Assembly (NCBI GenBank): GCA_963715445.1
Contig: OY970240.1
Location: 434,001-498,000, forward strand
Length of the DNA: 64,000 nt
From: JAAYBF01 sp963715445
GTDB lineage: Bacteria; Actinomycetota; Thermoleophilia; Solirubrobacterales; Thermoleophilaceae
Reading direction: 5' to 3'
The notes under the pieces: generated by a model
The model's database searches: none
Told to the model about the DNA's origin: nothing
Seen by the model: the letters and a program-made list of their open reading frames with translations, nothing else
In this document: positions 8,109-17,177 of the stretch, in pieces
How positions within the stretch are numbered: the stretch's first letter is position 1
Layout: each line of letters starts with the position of its first letter
Program-made: the position numbers and the translations under genes

Positions 8109-8501
8109 ATGAGCGGATACACGGTCGTCTCACTGCAAGATGCGCCCGACGTCCTCGGCGACTACCCGGGCGAGATGCGCTTCCTCACCGGGGCGCTGGA
8201 GGCCGAGCAGGCGGCGCTGACCTACCGGCGCATGCCGCCCGGCACGGGCGGGCGTGGGAGCTATGGCCATCGCCACCGAACCCAGGAGGAGCTCTACCTG
8301 GTGCTGGAGGGCACGCTCACCTTCAAGGTCGGCGACGACGTGTTCGAGGCCGGGCCGGGCACGGCGGTGCGCGTGGCGCCCGAGACGCTGCGCAGCGTCC
8401 ACAACGACGGCGACCAGGACGTGATCCTCGTCATCACCTCGACCAAGGCCGCCGACTACGAGGGCGAGGTCGAGATGGAGGACGGCTTCTGGCCCGAGTG
8501 A
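8109..8501 (+). CDS. Small single-domain cupin protein
   Basis: 130 residues forming one conserved cupin barrel. Motif 1 is GHRHRTQEELYLVLEG at about residues 54-69, with both His residues and the Glu for metal binding. Motif 2 is the GPGTAVRVAPETLRSVHNDGD stretch with a His. The tail ends in an acidic EVEMEDGFWPE. Such cupins are often isomerases, dioxygenases or sugar-binding proteins; no specific function can be assigned. It may be co-transcribed with the methyltransferase upstream and is convergent with guaA. Confidence 0.8.
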   Translation: MSGYTVVSLQDAPDVLGDYPGEMRFLTGALEAEQAALTYRRMPPGTGGRGSYGHRHRTQEELYLVLEGTLTFKVGDDVFEAGPGTAVRVAPETLRSVHNDGDQDVILVITSTKAADYEGEVEMEDGFWPE

Positions 8502-8535
8502 CCTACCGCCAGACGACGGTTATCGGACGGCTGAG

Positions 8536-10125
8536 CTACTCCCACTCGATGGTGCCGGGCGGCTTCGACGTGATGTCGAGGACGACCCGGTTGACCTGGC
8601 GGATCTCGTTGATCATGCGTGAGGCGATCCGCTCGAGCAGGTCGTAGGGCAGGCGCGCCCAGTCGGCGGTCATCGCGTCGTCGCTGGTGACGGCGCGGAC
8701 CACCACCACGTAGCCGTAGGTGCGCTCGTCGCCCTGCACGCCGACGGTGCGCAGGTCGCCCGGCAGGACGCAGAAGGACTGCCACAGCTCGCGGTACATG
8801 CCGGCCGAGCGGATCTCGTCCTGGAGCACGTAGTCGGCGTCGCGCAGGATCTCGAGCCGCTCCTTGGTGACCTCGCCGCCGACGATGCGGATGCCGAGGC
8901 CGGGACCGGGGAACGGCTGACGCCAGACCAGGCGCTCGGGCAGGCCGAGCTCGATGCCGACCTTGCGCACTTCGTCCTTGAAGAGGGCGCGCAGCGGCTC
9001 CACGAGCTCGAACTCGAGGTCGTCTGGAAGACCGCCGACGTTGTGGTGCGACTTGATCGTGGCGGCGCCGGTCCCGCCACCCGACTCGATCACGTCGGAG
9101 TAGAGGGTGCCCTGAACGAGGAACTTGGAGTCGCCGAGCTTCGCGGCCTCCTCCTCGAAGACGCGGATGAACTCGCTGCCGATCGCCTTGCGCTTGGCCT
9201 CGGGCTCGGTGAGCCCCTCGAGGCGCGCGAGGAAGCGCTCCTCGGCGTCGACGGCCACGAGCGGCACCTTGAAGTGGTCGCGGAAGGCGCTGACCACCTG
9301 CTCGGCCTCGTTCTTGCGCATCAGGCCGTGATCGACGAAGACGCAGGTCAGCTGATCGCCGATCGCTCGATGGACGAGCAGAGCGGCCACGGAGGAGTCG
9401 ACCCCGCCGGAGAGCCCGCAGATCACCTTCCCATCGCCCACCTGCTCGCGGATGCGGCGGATCTGCTCCTCGGCAACCGAGGCGGCGTTCCACGACATGT
9501 CGCAGCCGCAGATGTCCTCGAGGAAGCGGGTGAGGATCTGGGTGCCGTACGGGGTGTGCACCACCTCCGGGTGGAACTGGATCCCGTAGAGGGCGCGGCC
9601 CGTGTCCTCGAAGGCGGCGACCGGCGACTCCGAGGAGGACGCGAGAGCGACGGCGCCGGGCGGCGCCTCGTAGACGGTGTCGCGGTGGCTCATCCAGCAG
9701 CTCTGCTCGGCCGGCAGCTCCGCCAGCAGGCGACCCGGCTCGTGAACCGTCAGCTGGGAGCGCCCGAACTCCCCCACCTCTGCCGCCTCGACACGGCCTC
9801 CGAGGCCGTGGACCATCGCCTGCATGCCGTAGCAGATGCCCAGCACCGGAACGCCGAGCTCCAGCAGCTCAGGCTCGAGGCGCGGCGCCCCGTCGGCATA
9901 GACCGACGCGGGGCCGCCGGAGAGAATCAGGCCCGCAGGCTTGCGGCGCTTGATCTCCTCGACGCCGACGTGGTGCGGCAGCAGCTCGCTGAACACGCCG
10001 CACTCGCGCACACGACGCGCGATCAGCTGCGAGTACTGCCCGCCGTAATCGAGCACGACGACGACATCGGTGGCCGCAGCCGCTCCGACCGGAGGGTCGG
10101 GGACGGTGACGGCCTCGGCCTCCAC
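8536..10125 (-). CDS. guaA: GMP synthase (glutamine-hydrolysing)
   Basis: 529 residues with the two expected parts. The N-terminal class I glutaminase has the nucleophile in GICYGMQAM and the His-Glu pair in QFHPEV. The ATP pyrophosphatase domain has the P-loop GLSGGVDSSVAALL near residue 238, and the dimerisation domain ends DITSKPPGTIEWE. It converts XMP to GMP. The annotated start is a GTG directly after the guaB3 stop (TAG-GTG), giving about 18 extra residues before DVVVVLDYGGQYSQ. An internal start is possible but no better ribosome site is visible. It forms an operon with guaB3. Confidence 0.96.
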   Translation of the reverse strand: MEAEAVTVPDPPVGAAAATDVVVVLDYGGQYSQLIARRVRECGVFSELLPHHVGVEEIKRRKPAGLILSGGPASVYADGAPRLEPELLELGVPVLGICYGMQAMVHGLGGRVEAAEVGEFGRSQLTVHEPGRLLAELPAEQSCWMSHRDTVYEAPPGAVALASSSESPVAAFEDTGRALYGIQFHPEVVHTPYGTQILTRFLEDICGCDMSWNAASVAEEQIRRIREQVGDGKVICGLSGGVDSSVAALLVHRAIGDQLTCVFVDHGLMRKNEAEQVVSAFRDHFKVPLVAVDAEERFLARLEGLTEPEAKRKAIGSEFIRVFEEEAAKLGDSKFLVQGTLYSDVIESGGGTGAATIKSHHNVGGLPDDLEFELVEPLRALFKDEVRKVGIELGLPERLVWRQPFPGPGLGIRIVGGEVTKERLEILRDADYVLQDEIRSAGMYRELWQSFCVLPGDLRTVGVQGDERTYGYVVVVRAVTSDDAMTADWARLPYDLLERIASRMINEIRQVNRVVLDITSKPPGTIEWE

Positions 10126-11385
10126 CTACTCGACCAGAGCCGGATCAGCCGCCGGGGGGTGCGAGCCGTTGGTGACGCCGTCCGAGGCGGGCGCGGCCTT
10201 GGCGGCCGACTGCGCGCCCATCCCGATCGCCTGGTCGCGCTGGAGCTGCTTGCCCTCGGTCTGGAGCGACGGGGCGACCATCACCTCGGCGCGGTGGAAG
10301 GACGGGATGTCCTCGTACCCGCAGGTGGCCATCGAGGTGCGCAGGCTGCCCATGAGGTTGAACGTGCCGTCGTTCTCGTGGGCCGGCCCGAGCAGGATCT
10401 GCTCGAGGCTGCCGTTCTGCGTGGTGCGCACCCGAGCGCCGCGCGGGAGCTCGGGATGGAACGTGGCCATGCCCCAGTGGTAGCCGTGGCCCGGAGCCTC
10501 GTAGGCGCGGGCGAGCGGCGAGCCGATCATCACCGCGTCGGCGCCGCAGGCGACGGCCTTGGAGATGTCCCCGCCGTTGCGCATGCCGCCATCGGCGATG
10601 ACCTTGACGTACTCACCCGTCTCCAGCATGTGCTGTGAGCGAGCTGCCGCGACGTCCGCGATGGCGGTCGCCTGCGGCACGCCGATGCCGAGCACGCCTC
10701 GCGTGGTGCAGGCGGCTCCGGGGCCGACGCCGACGAGCACGGCGGCCGCGCCGGTGCGCATCAAGTGAAGGCCGGTGGAGTAGGAGGCACAGCCGCCGAC
10801 CACGACCGGAACGCCGGGCGGGACCTCCTCGCGGATGAACTCCTTGAGATTCAGAGGCGGGCGCGACTCATCGGTCGAGACGTGCTCGGCCGAGATCACG
10901 GTGCCCTGGACGACGAGCACGTCGAGACCGGCTTCGAGCGCGGCCTCGTAGTGGGTGCGAACGCGCTGCGGAGTCAGCGAGGCGGCGCAGACGACGCCCT
11001 GCTCCTTGATCTCCCGGATCCGCTGGGCCATCAGCTCGGGCTTGACCGGCTCCTGGTAGATCCGCTGCATTTCCGCCGTCGCCGTCTCCTTGTCGAACCC
11101 GGCGATGCGCTCGAGCTGGTCCTCGGCGTCCTCGTAGCGACAGAAGATGCCTTCGAGGTTGAGGACGGCCAGGCCGCCGAGCTTGCCTATCGCGCCGGCG
11201 GTGCGGGGCGATACGACCCCGTCCATCGCCGAGCCGAGCAGCGGCAGCTCGAAGCGGTAGGGACCGAGGGTCCAGGTGATGTCGATGTCGTCGGGATCCC
11301 GCGTGCGGCGCGAGGGGACGATGGCGATGTCGTCGAAGCCGAAGGCGCGGCGGCCCTTCTTACCCCGACCGATTTCTACTTCCAT
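10126..11385 (-). CDS. guaB3: GuaB3 family IMP dehydrogenase-related protein
   Basis: A 419-residue TIM-barrel protein starting MEVEIGRGKKGRRAFGFDDI, the characteristic start of the actinobacterial GuaB3 group. It has no CBS pair, unlike GuaB. The catalytic loop is GPGAACTTRGVLG, with the Cys that attacks the purine C2, and the phosphate-binding segment is IADGGMRNGGDISKA. It is fused to no other domain, but the last 45 residues are Ala/Gly/Pro-rich and probably disordered. Whether members act as IMP dehydrogenase or GMP reductase varies by organism. The direct fusion of its stop to the guaA start suggests a role in guanine nucleotide supply. Confidence 0.92.
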   Translation of the reverse strand: MEVEIGRGKKGRRAFGFDDIAIVPSRRTRDPDDIDITWTLGPYRFELPLLGSAMDGVVSPRTAGAIGKLGGLAVLNLEGIFCRYEDAEDQLERIAGFDKETATAEMQRIYQEPVKPELMAQRIREIKEQGVVCAASLTPQRVRTHYEAALEAGLDVLVVQGTVISAEHVSTDESRPPLNLKEFIREEVPPGVPVVVGGCASYSTGLHLMRTGAAAVLVGVGPGAACTTRGVLGIGVPQATAIADVAAARSQHMLETGEYVKVIADGGMRNGGDISKAVACGADAVMIGSPLARAYEAPGHGYHWGMATFHPELPRGARVRTTQNGSLEQILLGPAHENDGTFNLMGSLRTSMATCGYEDIPSFHRAEVMVAPSLQTEGKQLQRDQAIGMGAQSAAKAAPASDGVTNGSHPPAADPALVE

Positions 11386-11462
11386 GGCGGCAATCCTAGG
11401 TTCGGCAGCGGACGAGTCCCGAGAGTACCAGCGCGGGTTTCAGGGGCCCGCCCGGCGCAGGC

Positions 11463-12440
11463 TCAGCCTTTGACCGGCACGGCCGGGACCGCGACCGATT
11501 CGACCTCGACCTCATCGGCCAGGCGGTCGACCTCGCGGGGATCGATGACCCCCGCGCCGAAGTGCTGGGTCGACTCCGCGCCGCACGCCACGCCGAAGCG
11601 CAGGCACTCCTCACCGGACCGGCCGTCGTAGCGCGCGGCCACGTAGCCCGCCAGGAAGGCGTCGCCCGATCCGACCGACGAGACGGGCTCGAGGGGCTCG
11701 AGGGTCGCGCGGCAGAGGCGGCGCGGCCGGGCCGGATCGGCGTGGTCGCCGTGCAGCGCGAGGCAGCCGTAGGGAAGCGTCATCAGAGCTTCGCGGGCGC
11801 CCATCTCCACCATCTCGCCGATCGCCGTGCGGCGGTCGTCGTCGTCCGCGAACTCGTGGCCTACCAGCTCCTCGGACTCGAGCTCGTTGGGAGCGATGAT
11901 CCCCGGCTGCGCTCGCACCGCCAGGCGCAGGGCCTCCCCCTCGCAGTCGAGCACCGTCGTGACGCCGAGCCGGTGCAGCTCGTCCACGAGGCGGGCGTAG
12001 AGCCCGTCGTCGATCCCGCGCGGCAGGCTGCCGCTGAAGACGCAGATCGCAGCGCCCTGGGCTAGGTAGAGGAGCTTGCCCACGAACAGCTCGAGCTCGC
12101 CCTCGGTGACGGCCGGGCCACGCTCGTTGATCTCCGTCTGCTCCCCGGAGGTCGGGTCGATCACGGCGGTGGACATGCGCGACTCCTCGCGGATCCGCAC
12201 GAAGTCGTTGAGGATCGCCTCGTCGGTGAGCTGCTCGATGATCCGGGTGCCGGTCGAGCCCCCGGCGACGCCCGTCGCGATCACAGGCCGGCCGAGGGCC
12301 TTCAGCGCCCGGGCCACGTTGACGCCCTTGCCGCCGGCCATCGAGGTCTGCTCGACGGCGCGGTGACGCCTCCCCAATCGGAAGTTGGGAACAGCCAGCG
12401 TCTTGTCGATCGCTGCGTTGAGGGTGACGGTGATGATCAT
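11463..12440 (-). CDS. PfkB-family sugar kinase (1-phosphofructokinase/tagatose-6-P kinase type)
   Basis: 325 residues starting MIITVTLNAAIDKTL, typical of the FruK/LacC branch. PfkB signature 1 is AGGKGVNVARALKALG. Signature 2 includes SVGSGDAFLAGY, with the catalytic Asp. The family phosphorylates fructose-1-phosphate, tagatose-6-phosphate or related sugars; the exact substrate is open. The start overlaps the stop of the upstream carboxypeptidase gene (ATGA), so it lies at the end of a LysM-dacF-pfkB operon. No PTS or sugar transporter is adjacent. Confidence 0.88.
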   Translation of the reverse strand: MIITVTLNAAIDKTLAVPNFRLGRRHRAVEQTSMAGGKGVNVARALKALGRPVIATGVAGGSTGTRIIEQLTDEAILNDFVRIREESRMSTAVIDPTSGEQTEINERGPAVTEGELELFVGKLLYLAQGAAICVFSGSLPRGIDDGLYARLVDELHRLGVTTVLDCEGEALRLAVRAQPGIIAPNELESEELVGHEFADDDDRRTAIGEMVEMGAREALMTLPYGCLALHGDHADPARPRRLCRATLEPLEPVSSVGSGDAFLAGYVAARYDGRSGEECLRFGVACGAESTQHFGAGVIDPREVDRLADEVEVESVAVPAVPVKG

Positions 12441-13723
12441 GGCTCTCCGACCGGCTCCGTGGGGTCTGACTCCACGGTCCTCGCCTTGGCCCTGGCCCTG
12501 CGACGGGCCTCCCGATCGCGGCTCCTGCGCGTGCTCCTGACCCGCATGCCCGCCAAGCCCATCACGGAAACCATGACCAACAGAACGAACATGGTCAAGG
12601 AGAGCCCCAGGGCGGAAGCGATCTTGCGCGGCAGGCTCGCCCCCCGCACCCGCTCTGCGGTCACCAGCGGAACGCGCTCCACGACCTCGCCGTCACGCAG
12701 GACGGCGACTCGGCCGACGGCGGTTCCGGCCTCGAGGTCGCCCTCGAGCTCGTCCGGCGCGTCGACGCGGGTCCGGACCCGCTCGCCGCGCTGCGCGACG
12801 ACCGTCACGCGGCGCTTGGGCACCAGCCCGACGCGGTCGTCGCGGTGCTTGACGGCGGCGGTCACGACTTCGGCGCCTGGCTTCAGCACGGGGACCCGCC
12901 GGAACTGCGCCAGCCCGTGGCGGAGCAGCGCGAGCGTGTCCGCATCGCGCCCCACCATGCTCGGCTCACCGAGCACCACGCTCACCACCTGGGCGCCTGT
13001 CGCGCCCGTCCCGGCGCCGACGAGCACGTAGCCCGCGCGGTCGGTGTGACCGGTCTTGACGCCGTCCACGAACGGATAGCGGGCGACGAGCTCGTTGCGG
13101 TTCTGGAGCGTGCGGGGACGCGCGCCGGACTGGAGCGTCACCGTCGGCGAGTCGACGATGCGGGCGAAGCGCTTGTTGGACAGCAGGCGGCGAGCCAGAG
13201 CCGCGAGGTCGCGCGCCGTCGAGAAGTTCCGCGGGCTGTCGAGCCCGATCGGGTTGGCGTAGCTGGTGTCCGAGAGGCCGAGCTCGGCCGCGCGCTCGTT
13301 CATCGCGGCCACGAACGCCGCCCGGCTGCCGGAGATCCCCTCGGCGAGAGTCGCGGCGGCGTCGTTGGCGCTCTCCACGAGCAGCGCCTCGAGCAGGTCC
13401 TCCACGCGCATTCGCTCACGCGGGCGAAGCCCGATCTGCGATTCCACCGGCAGCGCGTCGTAGTCGGCCGCGCGGAACACGTCGTCCATGCGCGCCCGCT
13501 CCAGGGTCAGGAGGGCCGTCATCAGCTTCGTGGTGCTTGCGATGGAGCGCCGGCGGTCGGCGCCCTTCGCGAGGATCACCGAGCCGTCACGGGCGTCGAC
13601 GACGATCGCCGCGGCGGCGCCTTCGAGGCCGGGAGGCTGAGGTGAGGGCTCAGCGGCGCCGGCCGACTGCGCAAGGAGAAGCGCGACGACGGCCACGAGC
13701 GCGGCGAGCGCTCGCGCCGTCAC
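12437..13723 (-). CDS. Serine-type D-alanyl-D-alanine carboxypeptidase (DacA/DacF type)
   Basis: 428 residues with an N-terminal signal sequence ending near AQSAGA. The three penicillin-binding motifs are intact: STTK at residues 63-66 (nucleophile Ser63), SAN at 118-120 and KTG at 223-225. A C-terminal domain of about 100 residues follows, then a membrane helix at about residues 372-393 and a basic tail. The C-terminal helix should anchor it in the membrane. It trims the terminal D-Ala of peptidoglycan stem peptides. The start is GTG overlapping the LysM gene stop (GTGA), which argues for coupled expression of two wall-associated proteins. Confidence 0.93.
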   Translation of the reverse strand: MTARALAALVAVVALLLAQSAGAAEPSPQPPGLEGAAAAIVVDARDGSVILAKGADRRRSIASTTKLMTALLTLERARMDDVFRAADYDALPVESQIGLRPRERMRVEDLLEALLVESANDAAATLAEGISGSRAAFVAAMNERAAELGLSDTSYANPIGLDSPRNFSTARDLAALARRLLSNKRFARIVDSPTVTLQSGARPRTLQNRNELVARYPFVDGVKTGHTDRAGYVLVGAGTGATGAQVVSVVLGEPSMVGRDADTLALLRHGLAQFRRVPVLKPGAEVVTAAVKHRDDRVGLVPKRRVTVVAQRGERVRTRVDAPDELEGDLEAGTAVGRVAVLRDGEVVERVPLVTAERVRGASLPRKIASALGLSLTMFVLLVMVSVMGLAGMRVRSTRRSRDREARRRARAKARTVESDPTEPVGEP

Positions 13724-14067
13724 TGGACGAGCTTGATCTTCTGGCCGGTGGCGAGCGCCTGCGGGTCGAGCGCCGGGTTGAGCTCCTGCAGCATCTCGAC
13801 CGATACGCCCGTCTCCTCCGCGATCGCTCCCAGCGTGTCGCCGGTCTCGACGGTGTAGGTGGACTTCTCCGGCGCCGTGTCCGTCGTCGGCTCCCTCGTC
13901 GCCGACGAGGGCTGCGATGCGCTCTCCGAGGGAGGCGCGGAAGTGTTCGGAGAATCGCCGTCGCCACCGGCCGAGCCCATGATCACGATCAGGACGGCTG
14001 CCGCGCAGACGACCAGCGCGATCGGCGCGAGCATGCGGGAAGTGCTGCGTGTGAGGTGCGGTTCCAT
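13720..14067 (-). CDS. Membrane-anchored LysM-domain protein
   Basis: 115 residues. A single hydrophobic helix near residues 13-31 (APIALVVCAAAVLIVIMG) is followed by a Ser/Thr/Pro-rich linker and one LysM domain at about residues 70-113. The LysM begins YTVETGDTLGAIAEETGVS and ends ATGQKIKLV. LysM domains bind N-acetylglucosamine polymers, so the protein probably tethers to peptidoglycan. It is the first gene of the group leading to the DD-carboxypeptidase and may help place that enzyme at the wall. Confidence 0.88.
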   Translation of the reverse strand: MEPHLTRSTSRMLAPIALVVCAAAVLIVIMGSAGGDGDSPNTSAPPSESASQPSSATREPTTDTAPEKSTYTVETGDTLGAIAEETGVSVEMLQELNPALDPQALATGQKIKLVQ

Positions 14068-14119
14068 GGGCTTCGATGCGGTTCTGAGAATAGGGAGGGC
14101 TCGATGCTGCCGATCCCCC

Positions 14120-15025
14120 CTAGGTGTTCCACACCACTGCCCGAAGCTCCTTCGCGGCCGCCGCCGCGGCCACCGCCGGATCCCCGCCGCGCTCGCGGTG
14201 CGCGTCCACTATCGAGCGTGAGGCGGCGACGAGGCCGGCGGCGGGATGCGGCTCGAAAGCAGGGCCCAGAGCCTCCGGGCTGCCGCCCTGCGCCCCCACC
14301 CCCGGCAGCAGGAAGATCGCGTGGGGCATCAGCTCGCGCAGGCGGGCGAGCCGCTCCGGGCGCGTAGCCCCGCATACGGCGCCGACGTGCGAGAGGCCGC
14401 ACTCCCCCAGGTTCGAGGCGCCCAGCTCGGCCACGATGCCCGCCAGGCGCTCGTGCAGCGGGCGGCCGGCGACCTCCAGGTCCTGGACGTCGGCAGCACC
14501 GGGATTCGAGGTGTTGACGAGCAGGAAGCAGCCCGCGCCGGACGCTGCCGCCGCCTCCACGAGGGGCGCGAGCGAGTCCCGCCCAAGCAGCGGATTGGCC
14601 GTGAAGGCATCGGCTCCCAATCCCGGGACCTCGCCGAAGGGGCCGGGAGTCGAGCCGACGAGCGCCTGCGCGTAGGCGCTCGCAGTGACGGGGACGTCGC
14701 CCCGCTTGCCGTCGGCGAGCACGAGCAGCCCGTGCTCCCTGGCGGCATCGCGAGTCTCCTCGAGCGCCGCCCAGCCGGGGGCGCCGAGACGCTCGAAGCA
14801 TGCGAGCTGAGGCTTGACCGCCACGCAGGAAGGGCCGGCGGCCTCGATCGCGGCGCGACAGTGGCGGGAGACCGCTGCCGCCGTCCGCTCGGCGACCGTG
14901 TCGCCGTCCGCGCCGTGAAGCGCGTCCGGCCAGAGTGCGGCCGGATTCGGGTCCAACCCGAGCACGACTCGGCTGCGACGCTCCTCTACGAGCGCCGCAA
15001 GCCGATCCGTGAAGTGCTCAGGCAC
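14120..15025 (-). CDS. pyrF: Orotidine 5'-phosphate decarboxylase (type 2)
   Basis: 301 residues. Family markers include VVLGLDPNP near the N-terminus, VAVKPQLACFERLG, the active-site strand LVLADGKRGDVPVTA with the catalytic Asp-Lys-Asp set, and the phosphate-binding end FLLPGVGAQGG. Length and motif spacing match the actinobacterial type 2 branch. It makes UMP from OMP. No other pyr gene is in the window. It sits 18 nt downstream of the HU gene stop. Confidence 0.95.
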   Translation of the reverse strand: MPEHFTDRLAALVEERRSRVVLGLDPNPAALWPDALHGADGDTVAERTAAAVSRHCRAAIEAAGPSCVAVKPQLACFERLGAPGWAALEETRDAAREHGLLVLADGKRGDVPVTASAYAQALVGSTPGPFGEVPGLGADAFTANPLLGRDSLAPLVEAAAASGAGCFLLVNTSNPGAADVQDLEVAGRPLHERLAGIVAELGASNLGECGLSHVGAVCGATRPERLARLRELMPHAIFLLPGVGAQGGSPEALGPAFEPHPAAGLVAASRSIVDAHRERGGDPAVAAAAAAKELRAVVWNT

Positions 15026-15043
15026 TAGCCAGTCGAAAACCGG

Positions 15044-15325
15044 CTATGCGCCCTTGATCGCCTTCTTGAGGGCAGAGCCAGCAGAGAACCGCGGCACGCG
15101 GCTCGCAGCGATCTGGATGCGCTCCCCTGTCTGTGGGTTGACACCTTGACGGGCGCCACGGTCGGCCACGGAGAACTTCCCGAAGCCTGTGAATGCCACC
15201 TCGCCACCTCGCTTGAGGGTGTCTTCGATGACCGTCAGCACCGCGTCGACGGCGCTGCCGGCATCACCCTTTGAGAGGCCGGACTCGGCGGCCACCTGAT
15301 CGACGAACTCGGACTTAGTCACCAT
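15044..15325 (-). CDS. hup: HU-family DNA-binding protein
   Basis: 93 residues of the classic HU fold: MVTKSEFVDQVAAESGLSKG at the start, the core GFGKFSV, and the DNA-intercalating beta arm GVNPQTGERIQIAASRVPRF with the conserved Pro. It lacks the long Lys-rich tail found in mycobacterial and streptomycete HupB/HupS. A strong Shine-Dalgarno (AAGGAGG) stands directly before the ATG. It compacts the nucleoid and influences transcription. Confidence 0.96.
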   Translation of the reverse strand: MVTKSEFVDQVAAESGLSKGDAGSAVDAVLTVIEDTLKRGGEVAFTGFGKFSVADRGARQGVNPQTGERIQIAASRVPRFSAGSALKKAIKGA

Positions 15326-15399
15326 TTCCTCCTTGGAAAGGGGGGGTACAGTGCGGCGAACCTAACAACGGTCCCGGACGACCGACCTCTCAAACCCCC

Positions 15400-15645
15400 T
15401 CAAGAGCGCGGTTTCCTGCGTTCAACCCCGGAATTTGCGGGATTCGCGGCGGTGACCATCTGCTCCGCGACGTCGAGCATCTCGTCGTATCCCTTCGCTC
15501 CGGGAGCCAAGATCCGAGGGGAGCCGGGCCTCTCGTAGAGCACTATGCGCGGCGACCGATCGCGCTGGCGACGGCGAACGGCGACGGCGATGCCCTCCGC
15601 GATCGCCGTGGCGCGAGCCAGCGCTCCACGCGGCTGCTCCCTCAT
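15400..15645 (-). CDS. Small hypothetical protein downstream of a Roadblock-like gene
   Basis: 81 residues, mostly basic (RRRQRDRSPR) with a short central segment PRILAPGAKGYDEMLDVAEQMV. I do not recognise the family. Its ATG overlaps the stop of the Roadblock-like gene (ATGA), so the two are probably translated together. No membrane helix or signal peptide is visible. Codon use looks like its neighbours, which supports a real gene. Confidence 0.55.
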   Translation of the reverse strand: MREQPRGALARATAIAEGIAVAVRRRQRDRSPRIVLYERPGSPRILAPGAKGYDEMLDVAEQMVTAANPANSGVERRKPRS

Positions 15646-15995
15646 GCGGCGGCCTCCAGCTCGAGCATCGTCCGGCGCAGGTCGTAGAGCACGAGCGCCG
15701 GCAGAGCCAGGCGCCGTGTCACGCAGGCGAGGACGAAGCGCGGCGTGCGCACGGCGTAGACGCCGCCCTCGGCCATCTGCACCTCGACGTGCTCCACGGG
15801 CTCGGCGGACACCGCGTCGGCCTGCTCCACGAGGCGCCGCCCCAGGTCGGCGAGCCGGCCAGCGCTCTCCGCCTCCGATCCGCTCGAGGCGAGCAGGCTT
15901 CCGGCGGCGTCGAGAAGGACCACGGCACGCACATCGGCCGCGCGCTGCGCAACCTGCTGGACGGCGGCCTGCGCAGCCGCCTTCCCGGCGCTCAT
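15642..15995 (-). CDS. Roadblock/LC7-like protein
   Basis: 117 residues with the alternating helix-strand pattern of Roadblock/LC7 (MglB-like) domains. An N-terminal helix is followed by VRAVVLLDAAGSLLASSG, a helix, then VEVQMAEGGVYAVRTPRFVLACV and LPALVLYDLRRTML. In actinobacteria such proteins often accompany small GTPases or act as dimeric scaffolds, but no GTPase is adjacent here. It is paired with the small basic protein downstream. The assignment rests on pattern only. Confidence 0.6.
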   Translation of the reverse strand: MSAGKAAAQAAVQQVAQRAADVRAVVLLDAAGSLLASSGSEAESAGRLADLGRRLVEQADAVSAEPVEHVEVQMAEGGVYAVRTPRFVLACVTRRLALPALVLYDLRRTMLELEAAA

Positions 15996-16066
15996 CCGAG
16001 AGCCGGGCGGCGCCGTCGTACGGCCTCTGGAGACGGGACCGGCGTCATCACAGTCAGAATAGCCCC

Positions 16067-16207
16067 GTGTCGCTCTCGCGAATCTCGTGGATCCTCACCG
16101 TGGCGATCTGCGCCCTCGCCGCCGTCCTGCTGCTGCTCAACGGCTATTCCGGCTATGCAGGCGTGCTGGTGGCCGTCGGTGCGGCGGCCGCCGTGAACCT
16201 CAGCTGA
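16067..16207 (+). CDS. Very small membrane protein (46 residues)
   Basis: Read from the GTG at 16067, this gives a protein with two closely spaced hydrophobic segments (WILTVAICALAAVLLLL and YAGVLVAVGAAAAVNL) joined by NGYSG. Its 3' end overlaps the last 8 nt of the convergent cation efflux gene. Size and pattern suggest a hairpin membrane protein. The coding call rests on its clean hydrophobic profile and the lack of any other feature in the gap. Confidence 0.5.
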   Translation: MSLSRISWILTVAICALAAVLLLLNGYSGYAGVLVAVGAAAAVNLS

Positions 16208-17177
16208 GCGGCCCTCGGGGCGCTTTGGGATCGGCTCCCCCGGGCTCAGGCTCGGGCTCAGGCCGATCGACGCCCTCGCCCCGGTCCGGGCTCTCGGGCT
16301 CCCGCTCGGGCTCCAGGTGGATCAGCACGTCCGCGCCGCGCAGCCGCAGCCCGATCGCCGCCTGCAGCTCGTGTGCGAGCTCGTGCGCCCGGAACAGCGT
16401 GGTGCCGCGATGGAACTGCACGTGGAGGTCGATGTAGCGGCGGCTGCCCGCACCGCGGGCGCGGAGCTTGTGGTAGCCCGCGACCTCTCGCGCTCCGTGC
16501 GCCTCGATGGCCGCCTTCACCGCGTCGAGCTCCTCGTCGGGAAGCGTCTCGTCCACGAGCACACGCGAGGAGCGCATCAGGAGCCGTATGCCCGCTGCGA
16601 CGATCGCAACCGCCACCACCAGCGCCGTCGCGGGATCTAGCCAGTCGATGCCGAGCTGATCGACCAGGACCAGCCCGACCAGGACGCCCCCTGAGGTGAG
16701 CGCGTCGGTGCGCAGGTGCGTCGCATCGCCCATGAGCGCCGGCGAGTCCGTTGCGCGCGCCTCCTTGCGGATGTAGGTGGAGACGGCGAGGTTGGCGACC
16801 ATCGAGAAGGCGATCACGGCGATGCCGATGCCGAGCTGATCGACCTCCGGCGGGTCGAGCAGCCGCCGCACCGACTCGAAGATGATGATCCCCGCCCCGA
16901 CCAGGACCAGCATGCCCTCGATCGCCGCCGCGAGGTTCTCGATCTTGTCGTGCCCGTAGGGGTGGTCCTCGTCGGCCGGCTCGCCGGCCTTTCGCACCGA
17001 GAAGAAGGCGACGACCGAGGCCAGCAGGTCGATGCTCGAGTGGATCGCCTCGGTGAGGATCGCGATCGAGCCCGTGAGCGCCCCGGCGATGAGCTTCAGG
17101 ATGATCAGGACGCTGTTCGACGCGATCGAGAGCGCCGCGGCGCGCGCCTTGCGGGTGGTGGCGCTCGCCTCGCTCAC
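16200..17177 (-). CDS. Cation diffusion facilitator (CDF/FieF-type) metal efflux protein
   Basis: 325 residues with a six-helix transmembrane part. Helix 2 carries EAIHSSIDLLAS and helix 5 carries GDATHLRTDALTS, giving the His/Asp zinc-site residues of CDF proteins. The cytoplasmic domain ends with the ferredoxin-like fold YIDLHVQFHRGTT and HELAHELQAAI. The last 35 residues are a Pro/Glu/Gly tail. The protein exports Zn2+, Fe2+ or Mn2+ in exchange for protons; selectivity is not clear. The GTG start overlaps the rdgB stop (GTGA). Confidence 0.92.
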   Translation of the reverse strand: MSEASATTRKARAAALSIASNSVLIILKLIAGALTGSIAILTEAIHSSIDLLASVVAFFSVRKAGEPADEDHPYGHDKIENLAAAIEGMLVLVGAGIIIFESVRRLLDPPEVDQLGIGIAVIAFSMVANLAVSTYIRKEARATDSPALMGDATHLRTDALTSGGVLVGLVLVDQLGIDWLDPATALVVAVAIVAAGIRLLMRSSRVLVDETLPDEELDAVKAAIEAHGAREVAGYHKLRARGAGSRRYIDLHVQFHRGTTLFRAHELAHELQAAIGLRLRGADVLIHLEPEREPESPDRGEGVDRPEPEPEPGGADPKAPRGPLS